From Archangium lipolyticum (GTDB lineage Bacteria > Myxococcota > Myxococcia > Myxococcales > Myxococcaceae): a stretch of DNA of 64,000 nt. Under the pieces are notes generated by a model. That model made no database searches. It was not told the origin of the DNA and saw nothing but the letters and a program-made list of their open reading frames with translations. Where the stretch lies: NCBI RefSeq assembly GCF_024623785.1, contig NZ_JANKBZ010000014.1, forward strand, positions 205,684 through 269,683, read 5' to 3'. Positions 18,454-28,194 of this stretch are shown in pieces. The position numbers and the translations under genes were made by a program. Numbering within the stretch: position 1 is the stretch's first letter; the number at the start of each line of letters is the position of its first letter.

Positions 18454-20139
18454 CTACGAGGTGGGCTTGCGCAGGTCCGCCGTCGGGGCGAAGCCGGGCG
18501 GGCGGCGGTGCTTGGAGGCCTGCTCATAGGAGAAGGCGAGCCGCAGCAGCGTCGGCTCGCTCCACGCACGCCCGATGAAGGACAGGCCCACGGGCAGTCC
18601 GGCCACGTACCCCGCGGGGACGGTGATGCTCGGGTACCCCGCGACGGCCGCCGGCGAGGAGCTGCTCCCCAGCCAGTGGTCTCCATCCACCAGGTCGATG
18701 AGCCCCGGGGGCGCCTGCGTCGGCGCCACCAGTGCGTCGAGCTTGTGCTTCTCCATCACCGCGTCGATGCCCTGCCCCCTCGACAGCTTCCGGCAGGCCT
18801 CGAGCGCCTTGCGGTACTTCTTGTCCGTGAGCGCCCCCTTCTCCTGGGCCTGGAGGAAGAGCTCCTGGCCGAACCAGGGGAGCTCGCTGTCGCGGTGCTC
18901 CTCGTTGAACCGGATGAGGTCCGCGAGCGTCTTCAGCCGCGTCTTGTCCCCGAGCCCGGCGAGGTACGCCTCGACGCCCGCCTTGAACTCGTAGAGCAGC
19001 ACCTCCATCTCCGGCTCGTCCAGCTTCGCGGCCGAGGGGATGGGAGCCGGGTCGACGATGATGGCGCCCCGGGCCTTCATGAGCTCCAGCGCCCGCTCCA
19101 CCAGCGCGTCCGTGGCCGGGTGGTAGCCGAAGAACCGCTCGCGGGGCACGCCGATGCGCGCCCCCTTCAACCCGTTCGGATCCAGGAACCGAGTGTAATC
19201 CGCCTGGGCGTGGCCCTTGCTCGTGGCCGTCACCGCGTCATTCGGGTCGATGCCCACCAGCACGCCGAGCAGCGCGGCGGCGTCCGCCACCGTGCGCGTC
19301 ATGGGGCCCGCGGTGTCCTGGCTGTGGGAGATGGGGATGATGCCCGAGCGGCTCACGAGCCCGACGGTCGGCTTGAGCCCCACCAGGGAGCACGCCGCCG
19401 AGGGCGAGACGATGGAGCCATCGGTCTCGGTACCAACGGACACCGCGCAGAAGTTCGCCGCGGTGGCCGCTCCCGAGCCCGAGCTCGAGCCCGAGGGCGT
19501 CCGGTCGAGGGCGTAGGGATTGCGGCACTGGCCCCCTCGCCCGCTCCACCCGCTGGAGGAGTGCGTGGAGCGGAAGTTGGCCCACTCGCTGAGGTTCGTC
19601 TTGCCGAGGATGACCGCGCCCGCCGCCCTCAGCCGCTCCACCACGAACGCGTCGCGCGAGGGCACTGCGCCCACGAGGGCGAGCGAGCCGGCGGTGGTCT
19701 GCATCTTGTCCGCGGTCGCGATGTTGTCCTTGATGAGCACGGGGATGCCGTGCAGCGGCCCGCGAGGCCCCTTCGCCTTGCGCTCCTCGTCGAGCGCGGT
19801 GGCGATGGCCAGGGCGTCCGGGTTGATTTCGATGACCGACAGGAGCGGCAGGTCCCCCGTGCGATCCAACTCCTGGATGCGCGTCAGGTAGCGCTCGGCG
19901 AGACCCCGCGCGGTGTGCTTCCCCGACGTCATGGCGGCCTGGAGCTTGGAGACGGTGGCCTCCTCGAGCTCGAAGGGCTTGCCGCTTGGCGAACGGGCGG
20001 GTGCACTCGCGGAGTTGCTCGGCGCGGGTTGGGCTTGGACATCGAGGGCGACGAGCGTGCCGGCGGCGGCCGCGCCACCGAGCAGCACGCGGCGGCTCAG
20101 GCCCTGAGGGTTCCCAGACGGGGAAAGGGTCTTCTTCAT
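18454..20139 (-). CDS. Tat-exported amidase (amidase signature family)
   Basis: 561 residues from the ATG at 20139. The N-terminus has SRRVLLGGAAAAG, a twin-arginine-type signal. The amidase signature is intact: the catalytic Lys in PVLIKDN, and GSSSGSGAATAA with the cis-Ser and nucleophile Ser in VGTETDGSIVSPS. It hydrolyses a carboxamide, probably in the periplasm; substrate unknown. The longer open frame upstream (to 20202) adds a Cys-rich stretch without conservation and is not used. Confidence 0.88.
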   Translation of the reverse strand: MKKTLSPSGNPQGLSRRVLLGGAAAAGTLVALDVQAQPAPSNSASAPARSPSGKPFELEEATVSKLQAAMTSGKHTARGLAERYLTRIQELDRTGDLPLLSVIEINPDALAIATALDEERKAKGPRGPLHGIPVLIKDNIATADKMQTTAGSLALVGAVPSRDAFVVERLRAAGAVILGKTNLSEWANFRSTHSSSGWSGRGGQCRNPYALDRTPSGSSSGSGAATAANFCAVSVGTETDGSIVSPSAACSLVGLKPTVGLVSRSGIIPISHSQDTAGPMTRTVADAAALLGVLVGIDPNDAVTATSKGHAQADYTRFLDPNGLKGARIGVPRERFFGYHPATDALVERALELMKARGAIIVDPAPIPSAAKLDEPEMEVLLYEFKAGVEAYLAGLGDKTRLKTLADLIRFNEEHRDSELPWFGQELFLQAQEKGALTDKKYRKALEACRKLSRGQGIDAVMEKHKLDALVAPTQAPPGLIDLVDGDHWLGSSSSPAAVAGYPSITVPAGYVAGLPVGLSFIGRAWSEPTLLRLAFSYEQASKHRRPPGFAPTADLRKPTS

Positions 20140-20302
20140 GGGGGCGTGACTACAGCAGCGAGGGCAGGCAGCCGCAACCCACTCAGGGTGCGCACATCCC
20201 ACCGATCCAGATGGACGTGGTGCGCGAGCCGGCCTACGAAAGGAGCATGGCCCCTGCCCCTCGAGGAAGCCCCGCCTCTTCCCCCGTGCTCAGGAGATAC
20301 CG

Positions 20303-20926
20303 ATGAACACGCTTTCCTCCACCTGCCTCGCCGTGCTGCTCGCCCTCGCTCCCGCCGCCTTCGCCGCCACGCCGAAGATGGGCTCGAAGCCCGGGCCCCC
20401 CGAGCCGGTCCGCGTGGTGATGCTGACAGACAAGGGCGAAATCGAGCTGGAGCTCGACGCGGCCCGCGCCCCCAAGACGGTGAAGAACTTCCTCGCCTAC
20501 GTGGATGCCGGGCTCTACGACGGCGGCGTGTTCCACCGCACCGTCAAGCTGAAGCCCGACAACCAGCCGAACAACACGGTGAAGATCGAGGTCATCCAGG
20601 GCGGCATCAACCCCACCCGTCAGTCCGAGCAGCGCCCGCCCATCGCCCTCGAGCGCACGAACGAGACCGGCCTCAAGCACAAGGACGGCACGGTCTCCAT
20701 GGCTCGCGACACGCCCGACTCCGCCGTCTCGGACTTCTTCATCTGCATCGGCGACCAGCCCGAGCTCGATCACGGCGGCAAGCGCAACCCGGACGGCCAG
20801 GGCTTCGGCGCCTTCGGCAAGGTGGTGCGCGGCATGAACGTCGTCCGCTCCATCCAGCAGGCGCCCGCGAACGGGCAGGCGCTCACCCCGCCCGTGAAGA
20901 TCCTCCGCGCCGGGCGCAAGCTGTAA
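20303..20926 (+). CDS. Periplasmic cyclophilin-type peptidyl-prolyl isomerase
   Basis: 207 residues with a signal peptide ending AFA (about residue 21). The cyclophilin core shows GEIELELDAARAPKTVKNF, GVFHRTV and DFFICIGDQPELD. It would speed proline isomerisation of proteins in the periplasm. A long insert (about 95-120) differs from the canonical bacterial enzyme. The gene ends eight bases before the convergent SDR gene. Confidence 0.87.
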   Translation: MNTLSSTCLAVLLALAPAAFAATPKMGSKPGPPEPVRVVMLTDKGEIELELDAARAPKTVKNFLAYVDAGLYDGGVFHRTVKLKPDNQPNNTVKIEVIQGGINPTRQSEQRPPIALERTNETGLKHKDGTVSMARDTPDSAVSDFFICIGDQPELDHGGKRNPDGQGFGAFGKVVRGMNVVRSIQQAPANGQALTPPVKILRAGRKL

Positions 20927-20933
20927 GCCGCTC

Positions 20934-21710
20934 TCAGGTCTCGTGTAGCACGCGGCCTTCCATGCCTCCGGCCACGGTGATCACCTCGCCCGTCACGTGA
21001 CCGGAGATGCGATCCGACGCCAGCGTCACCACCACCCGCGCCACGTCCTCCGGACGGCCCACCTTGCGCATCGGCATCGTCCGCGTCACCCGGTTGATGA
21101 ACGCCGGGTTCTCCAGCTTGTCCTTGTGCCGATCCACCGCCGTCCACCCCGGGCACACCGTGTTCACCCGGCCCAGCGGCGCGATGCGCGTGATCTCGTT
21201 CTTCAGGCTCTTGAGAAACCCGCTCGCCAACGCCCCCTTCGCCGCCGCGTAGTCCGAGTGCCCCGCCTCCCCGAACAGCCCCGCCGTCGACGCGATGATG
21301 ATGATGTTCCCCGTCCCCGTCTTCTCCACGTGGCGCAGGAACGCCCGGCAGCTCAGGAACACGCTGTCCAGGTTCTCCGCCAGCGTCCGCCGCCAGCGCT
21401 CCAGCGACATCTGCCACACGCCCTCGTCCGGCGGCGGCCAGACTCCCGCGTTCGCCACCAGCACGTCCAGCCGGCCCAGCGCCTTCACCGCCCCGGGGAC
21501 CAGTGCGTCCACGTCCGACTCGGACGTCAGATCCGCTCGCAGGGCCGCTCCTCCCACCTCCTTCGCCAGCGACTCGGCCTTGTCCGCGCTCCGGTGGTAG
21601 TGCACCGCTACCTTCGCCCCCTCCTCCGCGAAGGCTCGAACGACCGCACTCCCGATTCCGCCCGCTCCTCCAGTGACGAGGACGCCTTTGCCTCGCAGAT
21701 CCGTTTCCAT
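20934..21710 (-). CDS. Short-chain dehydrogenase/reductase
   Basis: 258 residues, classical SDR: cofactor site TGGAGGIGSA, NAGV motif, catalytic Ser in IIIASTAG, and YAAAK giving the Tyr/Lys pair. It reduces or oxidises a carbonyl/alcohol using NAD(P)H. It lies downstream of kce on the same strand, separated by about 190 bases with two REP-like palindromes, so a role in the lysine operon is possible but not shown. Confidence 0.88.
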   Translation of the reverse strand: METDLRGKGVLVTGGAGGIGSAVVRAFAEEGAKVAVHYHRSADKAESLAKEVGGAALRADLTSESDVDALVPGAVKALGRLDVLVANAGVWPPPDEGVWQMSLERWRRTLAENLDSVFLSCRAFLRHVEKTGTGNIIIIASTAGLFGEAGHSDYAAAKGALASGFLKSLKNEITRIAPLGRVNTVCPGWTAVDRHKDKLENPAFINRVTRTMPMRKVGRPEDVARVVVTLASDRISGHVTGEVITVAGGMEGRVLHET

Positions 21711-21762
21711 GGTGTCTTGGATTCCTCTCGGGTGAATGGATCCACGGGCTCAGCCCGGATTC

Positions 21763-21802
21763 TGACCCTCACCCCAGCCCTCTCCCAGAGGGAGAGGGGG
21801 CG
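21763..21802. repeat. REP-like palindrome, copy B
   Basis: A GACCCTCACCCCAGCCCT head and a CTCTCCC/GGGAGAG stem with an AGA-type loop. It is one of two copies in the gap between the SDR and kce genes. Confidence 0.85.
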
Positions 21803-21831
21803 CTTGGACAGGTTCAACCCGGGGGGCGAGA

Positions 21832-21870
21832 TACCCTCACCCCGTCCCTCTCCCGAAGGGAGAGGGGTGG
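21832..21870. repeat. REP-like palindrome, copy C
   Basis: A TACCCTCACCCCGTCCCT head and a CTCTCCC/GGGAGAG stem, 30 bases past copy B in the same orientation, ending 31 bases from the kce stop. Confidence 0.85.
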
Positions 21871-21900
21871 GTGGGTGGTTGTGTTTGTGTTGCGTTCTGG

Positions 21901-22728
21901 TTACGTCAGACGCAGCAGCTTTCGCGCTTCCTGCGGCGTCGCCAGCGTCCGGCCTTTTTCCTTCGCCCTCTTCGCCGCCTCCGCCACCAACTCCCAGTTG
22001 CCCTTCGCCAGCACGCCCTTGGACACGTAGATGTTGTCCTCGAGCCCCACTCGCGCGTTACCCCCTCGCACCGCCGCCAACTCCACGAACGGCAACTGGT
22101 GCCTCCCCACCCCCGCCACCGTCCACGTGCTCCCCTCAGGCAGCGACTTGATCATGAAGTCCAGTGCGTCCTCGCGCGCCGTCAGCGCCCCAGGCACTCC
22201 CAGCACGAAGTCGAAGTGTCCCGGCAGCTCCGCGACCCCCTCCTTCGCCAGTGCGCGCGCTTCGTCCACCATCCCCACGTCGAAGCACTCGAACTCCGGC
22301 CGCAGTCCCAGCGCCTTGATGCGTCTCGCGATGTCTCGCACCAGCGGGCGCGGGTTCCAGAACACCTCGTCACCGAAGTTCACCGTGCCCGTCGTCAGCG
22401 TCGCCATGTCCGGGCGGTCCTCGCCCGTCAGCCTCAATCCGCCGCAACGCTCGTCCACGTCCATCCCCACCGCCCCACCCGTCGACACCTGGATGAGCAC
22501 GTCCGTCCTCTTGCGGATCGCCCGGATCGCCGCTCGGAACAGCTCCGTGTCCTGTGACGGCTTGCCGTCCGGCGTGCGCACGTGCAGGTGCACCATCGCC
22601 GCTCCCGCCTCCCGGCACTTCGCCGCGTCCTCCGCGATCTCCTCCGCGGTGATCGGCAGGTAGGGCGTCTGCTCCCGCGTCGTCTCCGCGCCGACCATCG
22701 CCGCGGTAATCACCATGGGCGTGCTCAT
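21901..22728 (-). CDS. kce: 3-keto-5-aminohexanoate cleavage enzyme
   Basis: 275 residues of the zinc-dependent BKACE fold. The metal-site motif MVHLHVR and the Glu in FECFDVG match Kce. It splits 3-keto-5-aminohexanoate with acetyl-CoA into acetoacetate and L-3-aminobutyryl-CoA, a step of lysine degradation. The ATG at 22728 overlaps the end of kal by four bases, showing translational coupling. It is the last confident gene of the kdd-kamDE-kal-kce operon. Confidence 0.88.
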   Translation of the reverse strand: MSTPMVITAAMVGAETTREQTPYLPITAEEIAEDAAKCREAGAAMVHLHVRTPDGKPSQDTELFRAAIRAIRKRTDVLIQVSTGGAVGMDVDERCGGLRLTGEDRPDMATLTTGTVNFGDEVFWNPRPLVRDIARRIKALGLRPEFECFDVGMVDEARALAKEGVAELPGHFDFVLGVPGALTAREDALDFMIKSLPEGSTWTVAGVGRHQLPFVELAAVRGGNARVGLEDNIYVSKGVLAKGNWELVAEAAKRAKEKGRTLATPQEARKLLRLT

Positions 22729-23120
22729 CGCTGACCTCGCTGCTTGTCCTTCGGCACCACGCACGTCCCGCTCGCCCGGCACACCACCACCGGCTCCGGC
22801 AACACGTCCGCCGCCGAGTCGTTCACGTCCGGCCTCGGGCGGATCACCTTGCGCGCCTCGAAGCGCATCTTCCTCGACGTGTTGCCCGTCTGGATGATCT
22901 CCCCTTCCGCCTCGATGAAGTCCCCCGCGTACACCGGCGCCAGGAACTCCACCGAGTCGTACGCGCGGAACAGCCCCTCGTCCCCATCCAGGCGGATGCA
23001 CAGCTCCGTGGCCACGTCGCCGAACAACCCCAGCATCCGTGCCCCGTCCACCAGGTTCCCACCGTAGTGTGCGTCATGGCTGCTCATGCGCAGCCGGATG
23101 ACCGCCTTCACGTTGCTCAT
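22725..23120 (-). CDS. kal: 3-aminobutyryl-CoA ammonia-lyase
   Basis: 131 residues of a hot-dog fold: [19 protein letters not shown] is the family's hallmark, followed by the beta-strands [14 protein letters not shown]. It removes ammonia from 3-aminobutyryl-CoA, giving crotonyl-CoA. It overlaps kamE by four bases upstream and kce by four bases downstream, so its product is made in step with both. Confidence 0.85.
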   Translation of the reverse strand: MSNVKAVIRLRMSSHDAHYGGNLVDGARMLGLFGDVATELCIRLDGDEGLFRAYDSVEFLAPVYAGDFIEAEGEIIQTGNTSRKMRFEARKVIRPRPDVNDSAADVLPEPVVVCRASGTCVVPKDKQRGQR

Positions 23121-23905
23121 TGCGGCTCCCCCTCCCAGTGCACGTTCTTCGCCTCCTTGCCTTCCTTCTGGAGGACCTGGTGCACGATGTAGTTCGCCAC
23201 GTCCGAGGGCTTCGTCCCCGGGCCGAAGCCCGCATCGAAGCCCAGATCCAACGCCAGCTTGTGGTCCACGCGCGGCCCGCCCAGCAGCAGGATCGTCTTG
23301 CCGTGGATGCCCGCCGCCCTGGCCGCATCGATGAACTGGCGCGAGTTGTCCTTGTGCACGTCCCGCTGGGTGACGACCTGTGACACGAGGATCGCGTCCG
23401 CGTTGCGCGCCATCGCCCGCTTGATGAGGTCCTCGTTGGGCACCTGGCTGCCCAGGTTGTGGGCCTCGAACCAGGGATAGCGCTCCAGGCCGTAGTCGCC
23501 CGCGTACCCCTTCATGTTGAGGATGGCATCGATGCCCACCGTGTGCGTGTCCGTGCCCGTGCACGCGCCGAACACCACGATGCGCCGGCCCACCTTGTCC
23601 TTGATGAGCGCGTTGAGATCGTCGAACCCGAGCTTCTTCACCACGACCTCGGGCACGTCGATCTCGGCGTAGTCCAGTGACTGCGGCGTGCGCGCGTACA
23701 CGATGAAGAAGGTGTACGTGTCGGCGGCGCGCTCGGCGGCGGCCACCTTCACGTCGGAGAACCCCATCTTCCGGGCCAGCACCGCAGCGGCTTCCTTGGC
23801 CTTCTCCGACAACGGCACCGGCAGCGTGAACGACAGCTGCACCACGCCGTCATCGCGCCGGTCGCCGTAGGGGCGGATGATCTGCTTCGTCGGCTTCGTC
23901 GCCAT
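23117..23905 (-). CDS. kamE: Lysine 5,6-aminomutase, beta (B12-binding) subunit
   Basis: 262 residues. The C-terminal cobalamin-binding domain has the base-off/His-on motif DTHTVG; 11 residues after the His is the Lys in NMKGYAG that forms the Schiff base with PLP in this enzyme class. Together with KamD it moves the terminal amino group of lysine (or beta-lysine) by one carbon. It needs adenosylcobalamin and PLP. The start at 23905 is chosen because the protein then begins at the conserved MATKP-type N-terminus and sits just after the small secreted-protein gene. Confidence 0.9.
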   Translation of the reverse strand: MATKPTKQIIRPYGDRRDDGVVQLSFTLPVPLSEKAKEAAAVLARKMGFSDVKVAAAERAADTYTFFIVYARTPQSLDYAEIDVPEVVVKKLGFDDLNALIKDKVGRRIVVFGACTGTDTHTVGIDAILNMKGYAGDYGLERYPWFEAHNLGSQVPNEDLIKRAMARNADAILVSQVVTQRDVHKDNSRQFIDAARAAGIHGKTILLLGGPRVDHKLALDLGFDAGFGPGTKPSDVANYIVHQVLQKEGKEAKNVHWEGEPQ

Positions 23906-23910
23906 GGCGC

Positions 23911-24402
23911 CTACTTCCCCTTCTTGCCCGCCGCGGGCTTCACGTACGCGACGCTGTTGGCCACCTTCACCGAGAGCGCCTCGAAGCGATCCTTCTGCTT
24001 CGTGTCCATGTGGAAGACGAGCGACCACGTGGTCTTCCCGTCACACCCCACGTACGTCACCGTTTCCACCGACTCCGCGCCATCCGGCGTGGTGTCCGTG
24101 TCCACCCGCCGCGCCGCCGGGGCCTTGCCGAGCTTCAGCTTCTCCCAGCCCTTCTCGTTCCCCATGGCGCCCAGGACCTTGTCCAGGCACACCCGGGGCT
24201 TCATCCCCGCCGTCTGCACCGCGCCCACGTCCACCAGCAGGTACGCGTTCCCGGATGGGTCGTCGAAGCGCTGGGTGCCGTCCGCCTCGGACTGCTTCCA
24301 CTCGGCGGGCACCTGCAGCGCCAGCGTCTTCACCTCGTACTTCTTCAGCTCCTCCGCCGGCTCCCCGGCGGTGAGCACCATCACCAGCAGCGAGCCGAGC
24401 AT
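23911..24402 (-). CDS. Small exported protein inside the kam operon
   Basis: 163 residues with a short N-terminal hydrophobic segment (MLGSLLVMVLTAG), then a beta-rich domain with two Cys (about residues 75 and 120) and a Lys-rich end. I recognise no family; the general shape is that of a small periplasmic DUF. Its start codon overlaps the last base of the kamD stop and its end lies five bases before kamE, so it is translated with the aminomutase subunits. An envelope protein between two cytosolic subunits is unusual; its role is unknown. Confidence 0.7.
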   Translation of the reverse strand: MLGSLLVMVLTAGEPAEELKKYEVKTLALQVPAEWKQSEADGTQRFDDPSGNAYLLVDVGAVQTAGMKPRVCLDKVLGAMGNEKGWEKLKLGKAPAARRVDTDTTPDGAESVETVTYVGCDGKTTWSLVFHMDTKQKDRFEALSVKVANSVAYVKPAAGKKGK

Positions 24403-25952
24403 CACTGTGCCTCCAGCATGTCCTGGAACGGGTTGAAGTAGTCCGGCGCCTTCTCCAGCACGCCCTCGAGCCCCTTGCCACCCGTCTCCGTGCGCTTCAC
24501 GTCGCCGAAGTGGCCCCGGCCGATGGCCGCCACCATGCCGTCCTTCTGGCACTCCTCCAGCAACTCCATCGCCTTGGCGAACACCTCGCGCGCGCGGTTG
24601 GCGATCTTCCCGTCCTCGCGCACGGTGAACTCCTCGTCGATGCCCTTGGCCGCCTTGTAGATGTAGCTGGCCGCCTTGAGCGCCACGTACCGGTCCGCCA
24701 GGAGCGGCGTGTGCATGGCCTCGGTCATCATCCCCAGCAGCTGGATGCCCTGCCGCGTCCAGATGGCCACCAGGTCCGCCATCACGTCGTACGCGTGGCT
24801 GAAGAAGATGTCCGTCTCCTTGTGCTTGGTGGGCGGCATGTACTTCAGCGGCGCGTTGGGGAAGCACCGGCGCACCAGCATCGCCTGCGACAGCTCCAGC
24901 AGCAGCGTGTCCGCCCGGTACGGGTCGATCTCGTACGAGTGCCCCAGGCCCAGCTGCCAGTCCTTCAGGCCCGCGCGCTTGGCGAAGGTCTCGTTGATGA
25001 ACTGACTGGCGATGACCGTGTGCGCCGCGTCGTACGCGTCCGCCGTGGTGATGTAGTTGTCCTCGCCCGTGTTGATGATGATGCCGGCCAGGGCACAGAT
25101 GCGGCGGCTGAAGTACTGGTCGATGAACGTGCGCCGCATGTTGATGTCGCGGAACAGGATTCCGTACATCGCGTCGTTGAGCAGCATGTCCAGCCGCTCG
25201 TAGGCCGCCGCGAAGGCGATCTCCGCCATGCACAGGCCCGACGAGTAGTTCGTCAGCTGGATGTAGCGCTTGAGCTTGCGGCTCTCGTCATCCAGGGCCT
25301 CGCGCATGATGCGGAAGTTCTCCTGGGTGGCATACGTGCCGCCGTAGCCCTCGGTGGTGGCTCCGTGGGGCACGTAGTCCAGCAGCGACTGCGCCGTGGA
25401 GCGGATGACCGCGATGATGTCCGCGCCCGCCTGCGCCGCCGCCCGGGCCTGATCCACGTCGTCGTAGATGTTGCCCGTGGCCACGATGACGTACTTGTGC
25501 GGCGCCGGGGCACTTCCCAGCTCCTTGCGCAGCGCGTCACGCTGGGCGATGCGGGACTTGAGATCGTCCATGGCCGACTGAGCCTCGGCCCGCACCTCCT
25601 CGCGCAGGTTGTGCTCCATCTCCGGCGAGAGGGGCCCCAGCTTCTCCGCTGGCAACGCGGTCAGGCGCTCCACGGCCTCCAGCGGACTGCGGGCACCCAG
25701 ATGAAGGGCGCGGCCATACCAATACGCCGCTCCCCTGTTCAGCACCCCGGCGGCCTTGAGCCGGTCCACCATCAGGTTGGCGAGTGGTACGCCTCCGGGG
25801 CCGGCATCGGCGATGCCGAAGAAGCGCAGCACGGTGCGCTCGATGGAGACGGTGGTGTGGCGGCGGATGAGCTCGAAGATGGGCTCGGTGATGTCCTCCG
25901 CCAGCTTGCGCGCGCGCGCGATCTGCGCGTCTTCGATGAACGGTCCTGGCAT
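24402..25952 (-). CDS. kamD: Lysine 5,6-aminomutase, alpha subunit
   Basis: 516 residues, full length for KamD. The TIM-barrel catalytic subunit shows AYWYGRALHLGARSPLEAV, a conserved substrate/PLP loop, and the SYEIDPYRADTLLLELSQA segment. With KamE it catalyses the B12- and PLP-dependent 5,6-amino shift. It follows kdd by 12 bases. The Shine-Dalgarno site is a moderate AAGGTG. Confidence 0.9.
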   Translation of the reverse strand: MPGPFIEDAQIARARKLAEDITEPIFELIRRHTTVSIERTVLRFFGIADAGPGGVPLANLMVDRLKAAGVLNRGAAYWYGRALHLGARSPLEAVERLTALPAEKLGPLSPEMEHNLREEVRAEAQSAMDDLKSRIAQRDALRKELGSAPAPHKYVIVATGNIYDDVDQARAAAQAGADIIAVIRSTAQSLLDYVPHGATTEGYGGTYATQENFRIMREALDDESRKLKRYIQLTNYSSGLCMAEIAFAAAYERLDMLLNDAMYGILFRDINMRRTFIDQYFSRRICALAGIIINTGEDNYITTADAYDAAHTVIASQFINETFAKRAGLKDWQLGLGHSYEIDPYRADTLLLELSQAMLVRRCFPNAPLKYMPPTKHKETDIFFSHAYDVMADLVAIWTRQGIQLLGMMTEAMHTPLLADRYVALKAASYIYKAAKGIDEEFTVREDGKIANRAREVFAKAMELLEECQKDGMVAAIGRGHFGDVKRTETGGKGLEGVLEKAPDYFNPFQDMLEAQ

Positions 25953-25964
25953 GTCGGCACCTTA

Positions 25965-26996
25965 CTATACGTAACGCGTTTCGAAGAGGCGGCGCAGGGC
26001 CGGCTCCGCGCGCAGCAGCTCCAGGGTGAAGTCCGCGTGCCCCGGCACGTAGCCGCTGCCCACCACCATGGTGACGTCCTTGCCCACGCCCTCGGCGCCC
26101 AGCGCCGCCGCGGTGAAGCTCGTCGCCATGGAGAAGAAGATGACCGTTCCTCCATCCTTCGCGCTGAGGATGGACGCCATCTCCGTGTTGCCCACCGAGG
26201 CGCAATTGATCACCAGATCACACAACGCGCCATCCGTCGCCCGCGACACGGCCTCCATCACGTCCACGGCCTGGGTCGCGTCCACCTTCAGGGTCGCATC
26301 ACATAGCCCGATGCCCTTCAAGGTGGCGAGCGCCTGCTCGGAGATGTCGAGTGCGAGCAGCCGGCCCTGACCCTTCAGGCTGCGCCGGGCCTGCGCGAGG
26401 CACAGCGCCCCGCTCTTGCCCGCGCCCAGCACGCCCACCGTCATCCCCGGGCGCAGCCACCGGGCCACCAGCGCCGGTGCCCCCGCCACGTCGAGCGCCG
26501 CCAGCGCCAGCGTGTCCGGCATGTCCGAGGGCAGCTTCGCGTAGAGGCCCGTGGCGAAGAGGATGGCCGAGCCGCGGATGTCCACCCGGTCGATGGTCGG
26601 GTGCACGGCCTTCACCTCGTCGATGACGAGCGGCGTCAGGCTGAGGCTCACCAGCGTGGCGATGCGGTCGCCCGGCTGGAGCTCGCCCTTCGCCGGGTGC
26701 TTCGGACCGATCTCCTTCACCCGGCCGATGAGCATGCCGCCCGAGCCCGTCACCGGGTTCTGCATCTTGCCCCGCTCGCGGACGATCTCCTGCACGCGCG
26801 CGGCGATGCGGGCCGGCTCCGCGCCCACCTCGTCCTTGATCTGCTTGAACGAGGCGGCGTCGATGTTGAGGCTCTCCACGTCGATGAGGAGCTCGGCCTC
26901 CCGGCAGGGCAGCGACGGGTCCAGCTTGCGCGCCCGCTGGGGCAGTACACCCTTCTCCCCGACGACGCGGGACAGTCCGTAGCGGTCGATACTCAT
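25965..26996 (-). CDS. kdd: L-erythro-3,5-diaminohexanoate dehydrogenase
   Basis: 343 residues. It starts MSIDRYGLSRVVG and has the NAD-binding Rossmann motif VGVLGAGKSGALCL near 200. The protein matches the Kdd family, which oxidatively deaminates 3,5-diaminohexanoate to 3-keto-5-aminohexanoate for Kce. It is the first gene of the operon; the 162 bases upstream should hold the promoter. Lysine 2,3-aminomutase (kamA) and a CoA-transferase are not in this window. Confidence 0.88.
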   Translation of the reverse strand: MSIDRYGLSRVVGEKGVLPQRARKLDPSLPCREAELLIDVESLNIDAASFKQIKDEVGAEPARIAARVQEIVRERGKMQNPVTGSGGMLIGRVKEIGPKHPAKGELQPGDRIATLVSLSLTPLVIDEVKAVHPTIDRVDIRGSAILFATGLYAKLPSDMPDTLALAALDVAGAPALVARWLRPGMTVGVLGAGKSGALCLAQARRSLKGQGRLLALDISEQALATLKGIGLCDATLKVDATQAVDVMEAVSRATDGALCDLVINCASVGNTEMASILSAKDGGTVIFFSMATSFTAAALGAEGVGKDVTMVVGSGYVPGHADFTLELLRAEPALRRLFETRYV

Positions 26997-27158
26997 GGCT
27001 CTGTCTCCAGGCCGCGGGTGCGCATGGTCCCCACCCGCGCGAATGCACGGGTAGCCTCTACCCGGGCGAACGTTGGAGCGCCAGAGGCATCGTCACCAGG
27101 ACGTCACGGCGAGGGCACGAGTGCGGGGACAACGCCCCGCGTCATCACGGTCCGTCCG

Positions 27159-28166
27159 TTACTCGAGCGCGAGCCTCGGGCCGAGCACCGCCAGCGAGCG
27201 CTCGAAGCGGTAGTTGACGCCCGTGTGCCCGTCCTCGAACTCCTCGTGAACGAGCTCGACGCCACTGGGCTTGAGATCCTCGGCGATCATCCGGGCGCCC
27301 CAGCGCAGGTTGAACTCGTCGCGGGAGCCGCAGTCGATGAAGACGGTCTTCAGCTTGCGGAACGCGTCCACGAACTTGGGCACGAAGCGCACCGGGTCGT
27401 GCACCAGCCAGCGGTTCCACACCTCCAGCTTCAGACGGCCCGTCTGCTGATCGAAGGGCAGCTCCAGGTTGAGCGGCTCGCCCTTCTTCGGCGAGTACGC
27501 CGCGGCCATGGCCAGCCCGTTGATGACGGTGAAGTCATCGCCGCGGGCCTTGGTGTCGCGAGCGCGCCGGACGAAGTCCTGGTACCACGCCTCCACCCCC
27601 CCCGCCTTGAGCAGCGCCGTGGCCACCTTGGGGAGATCCGGCAGGTAGCAGTACTCGAAGTAGGCGTCCGGCGACTGGGCGCTCAGGTGCGAGAAGATCT
27701 CCGGGTGGTAGCGGCCCATCACCAGCGCGCCGTACCCGCCCGAGCTGTGCCCCACCACCGCGCGTGCCGCCGGCTTGGGCAGCGTGCGGTACGTGCGGTC
27801 CACGAAGCCCACCACGTCCTTGGCCAGGAAGTCCCGGTAGCGGCCGATCGCGTCGCTGTTCACCCATTGGCTGCCGCCCAGCGACGTCCAGCCGTCCGGG
27901 AACACGCCGATGACCGGCGGAATCGTGCCCGCCGCGACGAGCGCGTCCAGGCGCTCGGGGACACTCACCGAGAACGCCGAGAAGTTCGTCCACGACTTGC
28001 CGCTGTTGGAGAACGCGTTGAGGAAATACACCACCGGATAGCGGCGCGCGCCCTCTCCGTAGCCGGGGGGCAGGTACACCGTCAGTTGCCGCCGCGCCGG
28101 GTCCCCCAACGGGTTGGACTCCAGCGCCGGTGAGTGCATCTCCTGCGTCTCGAGGACTCCCTTCAT
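27159..28166 (-). CDS. Esterase of the alpha/beta-hydrolase D-type family
   Basis: 335 residues resembling the putative esterase family (PF00756, esterase D/Fes-like). The nucleophile elbow VVGHSSGGYGAL is clear; His near FEDGHTGVNYRF closes the triad. No signal peptide. Related enzymes hydrolyse S-formylglutathione or siderophore esters. It is upstream of and on the same strand as the kam operon but separated by 162 bases, so probably independent. Confidence 0.82.
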   Translation of the reverse strand: MKGVLETQEMHSPALESNPLGDPARRQLTVYLPPGYGEGARRYPVVYFLNAFSNSGKSWTNFSAFSVSVPERLDALVAAGTIPPVIGVFPDGWTSLGGSQWVNSDAIGRYRDFLAKDVVGFVDRTYRTLPKPAARAVVGHSSGGYGALVMGRYHPEIFSHLSAQSPDAYFEYCYLPDLPKVATALLKAGGVEAWYQDFVRRARDTKARGDDFTVINGLAMAAAYSPKKGEPLNLELPFDQQTGRLKLEVWNRWLVHDPVRFVPKFVDAFRKLKTVFIDCGSRDEFNLRWGARMIAEDLKPSGVELVHEEFEDGHTGVNYRFERSLAVLGPRLALE

Positions 28167-28194
28167 CCGTAGCCCCCTCCCAGGGACTCCCCGG

